Source of the DNA: JAFAZI01 sp035501255
GTDB lineage: Bacteria; Actinomycetota; Actinomycetes; JAFAQI01
DNA length: 39,916 bases
NCBI GenBank assembly: GCA_035501255.1
Contig: DATJWM010000191.1
Coordinates: 1-39,916, forward strand
Direction: 5' to 3'
Of this stretch, positions 35,854 through 39,916 are shown in pieces (within the stretch, counting starts at the first letter, position 1; each line of letters starts with the position of its first letter). A program made the translations under genes and the position numbers. The notes beneath the pieces were generated by a model. It saw only the letters and a list, made by a program, of their open reading frames with translations. It ran no database searches and had not been told where the DNA came from.

Positions 35854-38417
35854 CTGCGGCTCCCGTAGCTGCTGATCGAGGTGTTCTGCTGGCGGAGCGC
35901 GCGGTTGATGGGTACGACGAGCGCGTTGGCGAGCTGCTGCATCGCCTGCCCGTACTGATCCACGACCAGCACGCCCGACGGCATCTGGACGCTGACCTGC
36001 ACGACCGACGATCCGCCGCCGCCTGAGAGATATGCCTGCCGCTCGGACGGCGTCAGGACCATCTCGTCGTCGTGGAGGTAGGCGAAGCCTTCGTTGGTCC
36101 GGAACGCGCCCGATGCGTAGCTCGGCGACTTGTTCAGCTTGGCGAGCGCAGCGGCAGCCTCGTTGTAGGCGGCGACCGCGGCCACGTAGGCCGGGGAATG
36201 GGACTCGGCTTCCTCTTCGGTCGCGCCCGGATGCTGTGCCTGGTACGCGGCGATGGCAGCCTTCTCGGCGTCGAGCGCCATCTGCTCGGTCTGCTGGTAG
36301 AACCGCTTCGTCTCGATGTCGGCGAGCCCGATGCTGGCGTTCTTCGACGCCGCCAGCGCGGCCTCGTGCTGGTCGAACATCTGCTTTTCGAGGGCGTACC
36401 GGGCGTCGGCGTCGGCCTTCTGAGTCTGGTAGCGGTTGTCCTCGTCCGACTTCTGCTGGTCGTACTGGTTCTGCTCGTCCGTCTTCTCGGTGTTGTAGCG
36501 GGCGAGCTCGTCGGCCTTCTCCTTGTTGTACTGGTCGTCCTCGGCCTGCTGCTGGGCGTCGAGCTGCTTCGATGCGGCGGCGGCCTGTGCCTGCGCCTGC
36601 TGGTCCTCCTGCGCCTGCTGGGCCTTCAGGTTGTCGATGTTCAGTTGGGCCTGGAAGTTCTGGAGGGCCTCCGTGGCAGCCCGGATCTGGAGCGGGTCGC
36701 CGCCTGACTGCGCCGACTGGAGCGCCTCTTGCAGGTCCCGGAGCCGCTCTTGGTTCTCGGTGTTCGTCAGGGCGGCTTCCGCCGCGTTGACCGGTGCGGC
36801 GTCGGCGGCTTCCTTGTCGGCGAGCTGCTGGTTCAGCGCGTCGCGGGCCGCCTGGATCTGGGCATCTGCGGCCTGGTGGGCATCCTCGATCTGCTGGTCG
36901 CGCGCCTCGTGGCTCTCCTCGATCTGGGCTTCCGCCGTCGTGTGGGCCGCTTCGATGCGCTGGTCGTTCAGGTTGTGCTCGGCGTCGATCGCCGCGTCGG
37001 CCTTGGCCTGTGCGTCGTCGTAGTAGGCGTCGCCCGCGGCCTGCATGTCGGCGTAGGCGGCCTGCGTGTCCTTCTTCAGTTGCTCGGCGGCGGCATTGGC
37101 GGCGGACCGGCTCCCCTTCGGTGGCTTCTCGCCGTGGTACATGTTGTCGACGGACGGGAGATTGCCGGTGACCGAGGTGTTGCCGGTTCCGGTATCGCCG
37201 AGGTCCAGGTTCCCGCTTGCGGCGCCCTTGCCGCTGCCGGCCGGGAAGGTCAGGCCCTCACCGGACTGTGCGCCCTGGATCTGGTTGATGTACTCGTTGA
37301 CGTCGATCGTGACGGTGGTCGGCAGCGCGTAGAGCGCCTGCGCCAAGTAGTCGGCCGAGGCAGTCGCATCGTCGAGCTTGCTGCCGACTGCCCCGATGCC
37401 GCCTTCGAGGTCGGTCAGGTCGGAACCCGTGGCGACGACATCCTGATCGAGGGTGTTCAGATGGCCGTCGATGATGCTGACCTGCGCATCGGTGTCGCGG
37501 GTCGTGTTGCCGAGGTCGGCCATCGAGCCTGTGAAGTCGACGTTGGCGTCCTTGCCGTGCTCGATGCTCGTCGTGGCGTCAACTACCGAGTCGTCGACGT
37601 TGTGCATCCCGTAGGCGACAAGGGCACCAATTCCGATGACGCCACCAAAGGCGGCAACGAACGGAAGGATTCCGGCGGTGGCAGCGGTGCCGGCAGCCGT
37701 GCCCAATCCGGCGACTTCTGGCGTCGCGGTCGCGGCTGCGTCGCCTGCGGCAGTCTCGCCCTCGGCTGCGGTGCCACCCGCAGGACCGACGGCAGTGAGG
37801 TTGGTTGCTGCGGCAGAGGCGGCGGCGCTCTCCGCAGTGATCTCGGGTGTGGCGGCCGTCGCAGCAGCGCCAGTCGCAGCGGTCCCGGCCGCGGCCGCGG
37901 TGCCGGATGTGCCGATGCCCAGCAGGTTCTTCGCGGCGTCGATCGCATCGCTGCCGAGATCATGGATCGCTCGGGTGACGAGGCCGAGGTCGCCGCCGAT
38001 GTGGACGACCTCGCCGATGCTGGCCGCGGCATCGCCCCACGGGCCGCCGATCGCACGCCCGACGACGGCCAGTTCCGAGCCCGCCCGGCCGAACTCCCGG
38101 ATCTTCGGTCCGTTGGCGTCGAGGGTCGCGCCGAAGCCACCGCCCGACGCCGATGCGGTATCAAGCGAGGTCGCGGCATCCTGCGCCGCGTTGCTGGTCG
38201 TTGCCAGTCCGGTGGAAGCCGCATTCGCGGCTGAACCGACGTCGACGAGATTTTCGGCAGCCGCCGAGCTCGCCGAACTCGTGTCTTCGAGTGCGTCGCC
38301 AGCATCATTCGCCGCACCCGTGAGCGTCTGGACGGATTCCGTCGCCGTGCCGGCGTCAGGCGTGACCTGGTCGACCAGCCGGAGGATGAAGTCGAGTTCG
38401 GAGCTGTCGACGGACAT
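35850..38417 (-). CDS. Tape measure protein
   Basis: An 855-residue protein from the ATG at 38417 (TGATG with the chaperone extension). The N-terminus (SVDSSELDFILRLVDQVTPD) starts a long Ala/Thr/Gly/Ser-rich helical region with one hydrophobic stretch (TAGILPFVAAFGGVIGIGAL). Residues about 470-760 are a long charged coiled coil with repeated segments (EARDQQIEDAHQAADAQIQA, DDQYNKEKADELARYNTEKT). The C-terminus (FAYLHDDEMVLTPSERQAYL) is a conserved end seen in such proteins. Its length sets the tail length and it is expelled into the host during DNA entry. Confidence 0.92.
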   Translation of the reverse strand: MSVDSSELDFILRLVDQVTPDAGTATESVQTLTGAANDAGDALEDTSSASSAAAENLVDVGSAANAASTGLATTSNAAQDAATSLDTASASGGGFGATLDANGPKIREFGRAGSELAVVGRAIGGPWGDAAASIGEVVHIGGDLGLVTRAIHDLGSDAIDAAKNLLGIGTSGTAAAAGTAATGAAATAATPEITAESAAASAAATNLTAVGPAGGTAAEGETAAGDAAATATPEVAGLGTAAGTAATAGILPFVAAFGGVIGIGALVAYGMHNVDDSVVDATTSIEHGKDANVDFTGSMADLGNTTRDTDAQVSIIDGHLNTLDQDVVATGSDLTDLEGGIGAVGSKLDDATASADYLAQALYALPTTVTIDVNEYINQIQGAQSGEGLTFPAGSGKGAASGNLDLGDTGTGNTSVTGNLPSVDNMYHGEKPPKGSRSAANAAAEQLKKDTQAAYADMQAAGDAYYDDAQAKADAAIDAEHNLNDQRIEAAHTTAEAQIEESHEARDQQIEDAHQAADAQIQAARDALNQQLADKEAADAAPVNAAEAALTNTENQERLRDLQEALQSAQSGGDPLQIRAATEALQNFQAQLNIDNLKAQQAQEDQQAQAQAAAASKQLDAQQQAEDDQYNKEKADELARYNTEKTDEQNQYDQQKSDEDNRYQTQKADADARYALEKQMFDQHEAALAASKNASIGLADIETKRFYQQTEQMALDAEKAAIAAYQAQHPGATEEEAESHSPAYVAAVAAYNEAAAALAKLNKSPSYASGAFRTNEGFAYLHDDEMVLTPSERQAYLSGGGGSSVVQVSVQMPSGVLVVDQYGQAMQQLANALVVPINRALRQQNTSISSYGSRR

Positions 38418-38662
38418 CAGTCGGCCCAGCCGGTCGGCTCAGGCTCGGGGCGGATCGTTCCCTCGGCGGCCTCGCGCATGACCGCGTAGATCACGTTCCG
38501 CCAGCGCATGACGCCCGACGGCGTGTCGAGATACTCGCGAACCTGCGTGTAGGTCCAGTCGCGGCGGACCATCAGCCACGCTTCCTGGAGCTGCGGCGGC
38601 CATTGAGGGTCGACGGTGATGAGGTCGTCGGCGAGCCGCTCCCCGATGGACCCCCACCAGCG
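38417..38662 (-). CDS. Tail assembly chaperone, frameshift extension (GT part)
   Basis: In the -1 frame after the slippery site, 81 residues run from RWWGSIGERLADDLITVDPQ through WPPQLQEAWLMVRRDWTYTQ and VREYLDTPSGVMRWRNVIYA to a stop that overlaps the tape measure ATG. It reads as a well-formed helical protein and has no start of its own near the site. Joined to the first 148 residues of the upstream chaperone it gives about 229 residues, the equivalent of lambda gpGT. Confidence 0.85.
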   Translation of the reverse strand, partial: RWWGSIGERLADDLITVDPQWPPQLQEAWLMVRRDWTYTQVREYLDTPSGVMRWRNVIYAVMREAAEGTIRPEPEPTGWAD

Positions 38663-39105
38663 TTTGGGTCCGGCGCCCCTTCGGCGAGCGCCCGACGGCA
38701 GCCCTGGATCAGTTCGTCGCCATCACGCTTGGAGAGTCGCCCGAGATCGTCGGGGAACGAGAGTTGCTCCTGCGTGCGGGGATCGCGGACGTTCTCCCAG
38801 CCGGACAGGCTGATCGCGAGTTCCTGCTGCCGCTGGAGGAAGGCGAAGTCCGCCGCCTCCTCGATGTCCGCCCGCGACAGGGTGATCTCGGGTTCCGGTC
38901 CGACCGGGATGCCCTCGGTCACGTCCCGTTCGCGGCGCCGGATCTCGCGCAGGCGTTCGAGGGATGCCGTGGGCTCCGCCATCGCCACGACGTGCGCCCG
39001 GCGGAAGTCGTCCTGCCAGCGCAGCTCGCGCCACGCCCACGCACGTCCGCCGCTGGTCAGGGGGATCAGGACGGTTGCCTGATCGGTCTGGGTCGCTTCC
39101 TGCAC
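38572..39105 (-). CDS. Tail assembly chaperone (gpG-like)
   Basis: A 177-residue protein from the GTG at 39105, with AGAGG upstream. Core: LIPLTSGGRAWAWRELRWQD, EPTASLERLREIRRRERDVT, ADIEEAADFAFLQRQQELAI and DLGRLSKRDGDELIQGCRRA. Beyond the slippery site the zero frame ends with a Gly/Ser/Pro tail. It should coat the tape measure during tail assembly. Position between major tail protein and tape measure and the frameshift confirm the role. Confidence 0.85.
   Translation of the reverse strand: MQEATQTDQATVLIPLTSGGRAWAWRELRWQDDFRRAHVVAMAEPTASLERLREIRRRERDVTEGIPVGPEPEITLSRADIEEAADFAFLQRQQELAISLSGWENVRDPRTQEQLSFPDDLGRLSKRDGDELIQGCRRALAEGAPDPNAGGGPSGSGSPTTSSPSTLNGRRSSRKRG
38662..38668 (-). promoter_or_regulatory. 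-1 programmed frameshift heptamer (tail chaperones)
   Basis: CCCAAAC on the minus strand falls in the zero frame as C CCA AAC, a canonical X XXY YYZ site. A slip gives CCC AAA and continues CGC TGG into the extension. Known tail chaperone genes use the same mechanism. Confidence 0.85.
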
Positions 39106-39138
39106 TGCACCTCTTTGCTTCCCGTCTCCGGGCCAACC

Positions 39139-39175
39139 GGCCGGCTGCGCGGGACTTCCGCGCCTCCGACCGGCC
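39139..39175. terminator. Nested hairpin between tail tube and chaperone genes
   Basis: GGCCGG (39139) pairs with CCGGCC (39170), and inside it GCGCGG (39147) pairs with CCGCGC (39158). The 86-base gap holds no gene. A partial terminator here would keep chaperone and tape measure levels below tail tube levels. Confidence 0.5.
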
Positions 39176-39191
39176 TCCGGCTCCTTTTGGT

Positions 39192-39916
39192 CTACGGCTG
39201 GAGCGCGATGTCGTTGAGCGTCGTGATCTTGATCTGCGAGCCGAGGGACGAGTCCTTCATGCCCTTGAACTCGACGTCGACCGCGATGAGGCCCTTGTCG
39301 GCGACCGGGGTCCACTTCGTGAGCTCGACGCCGACGTCGATCGTCGCCGAGTAGTTGCCGGCCCCGAGCGCGCTGCCGGTGGCGGCGATGCGGAGTCGCT
39401 GCGCCGTGGCACCGATCCACGACACCTTCTCCGTGTTGGCCGAGAAGTGGAGGCGCAGCTTGCCCGACACCTTCTGCGGACCAACCAGGGCCACCATGGA
39501 CGGAGCGCCGGAGCCGCTCCAGACCTGCCGGGGATCGCCGCCGTTCTCGTACGTCAGCGAGCCCGAGATGACCCGCGACGCGAGCTCGGTGTTGCCGAAC
39601 GCCGACCCGGTGCCGTTGAGGTAGGCCCGCGTGTCGATCGTGCGGATGTGGTGGACGGTGCGCGCGGAGAGCGCGGCCGTCTTGCTCTGGTCCACCACGA
39701 CCATGCCGGCGTACGTGGCCTTGATGCCCCACAGGGCCTGCTTCTGGAAGTCGAACTCCAGCTTGGTCCCGGTGCAGCCGGCGAGCTGGTATTCCGACGG
39801 CCATGCCGGGGAGCCGACGCCGCCGATCTCGAACGTGATGCGCTTGGGATCGTCCGAGCTCGCGTTCGGTGCGCCGGCGTAGGTGTACGGCGGCTTGGTG
39901 CAGGTGCCGGAAGTCC
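39192..39916 (-). CDS. Major tail protein, C-terminal part (joins 1-634)
   Basis: The part of the tail tube subunit after the window junction. Positions 39776-39916 duplicate 1-141. It runs from the inserted region through WPSEYQLAGCTGTKLEFDFQ, KQALWGIKATYAGMVVVDQS, GGDPRQVWSGSGAPSMVALV and LRLHFSANTEKVSWIGATAQ to the end SQIKITTLNDIALQP. The beta-strand-rich end fits a tail tube fold. The full gene is 1218 bases across the circle. Confidence 0.75.
   Translation of the reverse strand, partial: TSGTCTKPPYTYAGAPNASSDDPKRITFEIGGVGSPAWPSEYQLAGCTGTKLEFDFQKQALWGIKATYAGMVVVDQSKTAALSARTVHHIRTIDTRAYLNGTGSAFGNTELASRVISGSLTYENGGDPRQVWSGSGAPSMVALVGPQKVSGKLRLHFSANTEKVSWIGATAQRLRIAATGSALGAGNYSATIDVGVELTKWTPVADKGLIAVDVEFKGMKDSSLGSQIKITTLNDIALQP
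39776..39916. repeat. Terminal direct repeat, copy 2
   Basis: Identical to 1-141; see copy 1. Removing one copy leaves a circle of 39,775 bp. Confidence 0.95.

Overview
The window is one complete, circularly closed, temperate tailed-phage (siphovirus-type) genome. The first 141 bases are identical to the last 141 (39776-39916), so the unique length is 39,775 bp and the window edges cut through the major tail protein gene. The DNA is strongly GC-rich with GC-rich third codon positions. Starts are often GTG, and genes are packed with ATGA, GTGA or TGATG stop/start overlaps. The host is probably a high-GC bacterium (Actinomycetota or Chloroflexota). That is inferred from composition, a leaderless-type early promoter and gene families; nothing here names the host.

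Nearly everything is on the minus strand, as one leftward series starting at a divergent control region (about 27.15-27.2 kb). In transcription order: (1) early genes 27.1-19.2 kb: a small HTH protein, several unknowns, a RecB/Cas4-like nuclease with a RecT annealing protein, an HNH-like protein, a C5-cytosine methyltransferase, a replication-initiation-like protein with a candidate origin, a DPPY methyltransferase, a DUF4326 protein and a PD-(D/E)XK nuclease. (2) 18.8-15.9 kb: a secreted RlpA-like (DPBB) protein that contains a tRNA-like element, an excisionase-like protein, a tyrosine integrase, and attP formed by the 3' half of a tRNA-Gln(CTG). (3) 15.9-11.4 kb: a LuxR-type HTH regulator, a Panacea/SocA-like protein, and a probable lysis cassette of small membrane proteins around a papain-family (C1A) cysteine peptidase. 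(4) 11.4 kb down to 1 and on through 39.8-28.6 kb: small terminase, an Ig-like structural protein, large terminase, portal, MuF-type head protein, protease/scaffold, HK97-fold major capsid protein with an inserted domain, connector, tail completion genes, major tail protein, frameshifted tail chaperones, tape measure, a giant LamG-containing tail protein, a glycine-rich fibre and two small genes.

Only 27.2-28.6 kb reads rightward: an XRE-type regulator, a lipoprotein and two tiny membrane proteins, probably the lysogeny/moron segment.

The most striking observations are two canonical -1 ribosomal frameshift heptamers. One (CCCAAAC) joins the expected tail chaperones. The other (CCCTTTA, with a GC-rich hairpin six bases downstream) appears to join portal and MuF proteins into one polypeptide of about 830 residues. 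Others are a lysis region whose only recognisable enzyme is a papain-like peptidase, a Panacea-like gene next to the small membrane genes, and a tRNA-like fold inside a coding gene.
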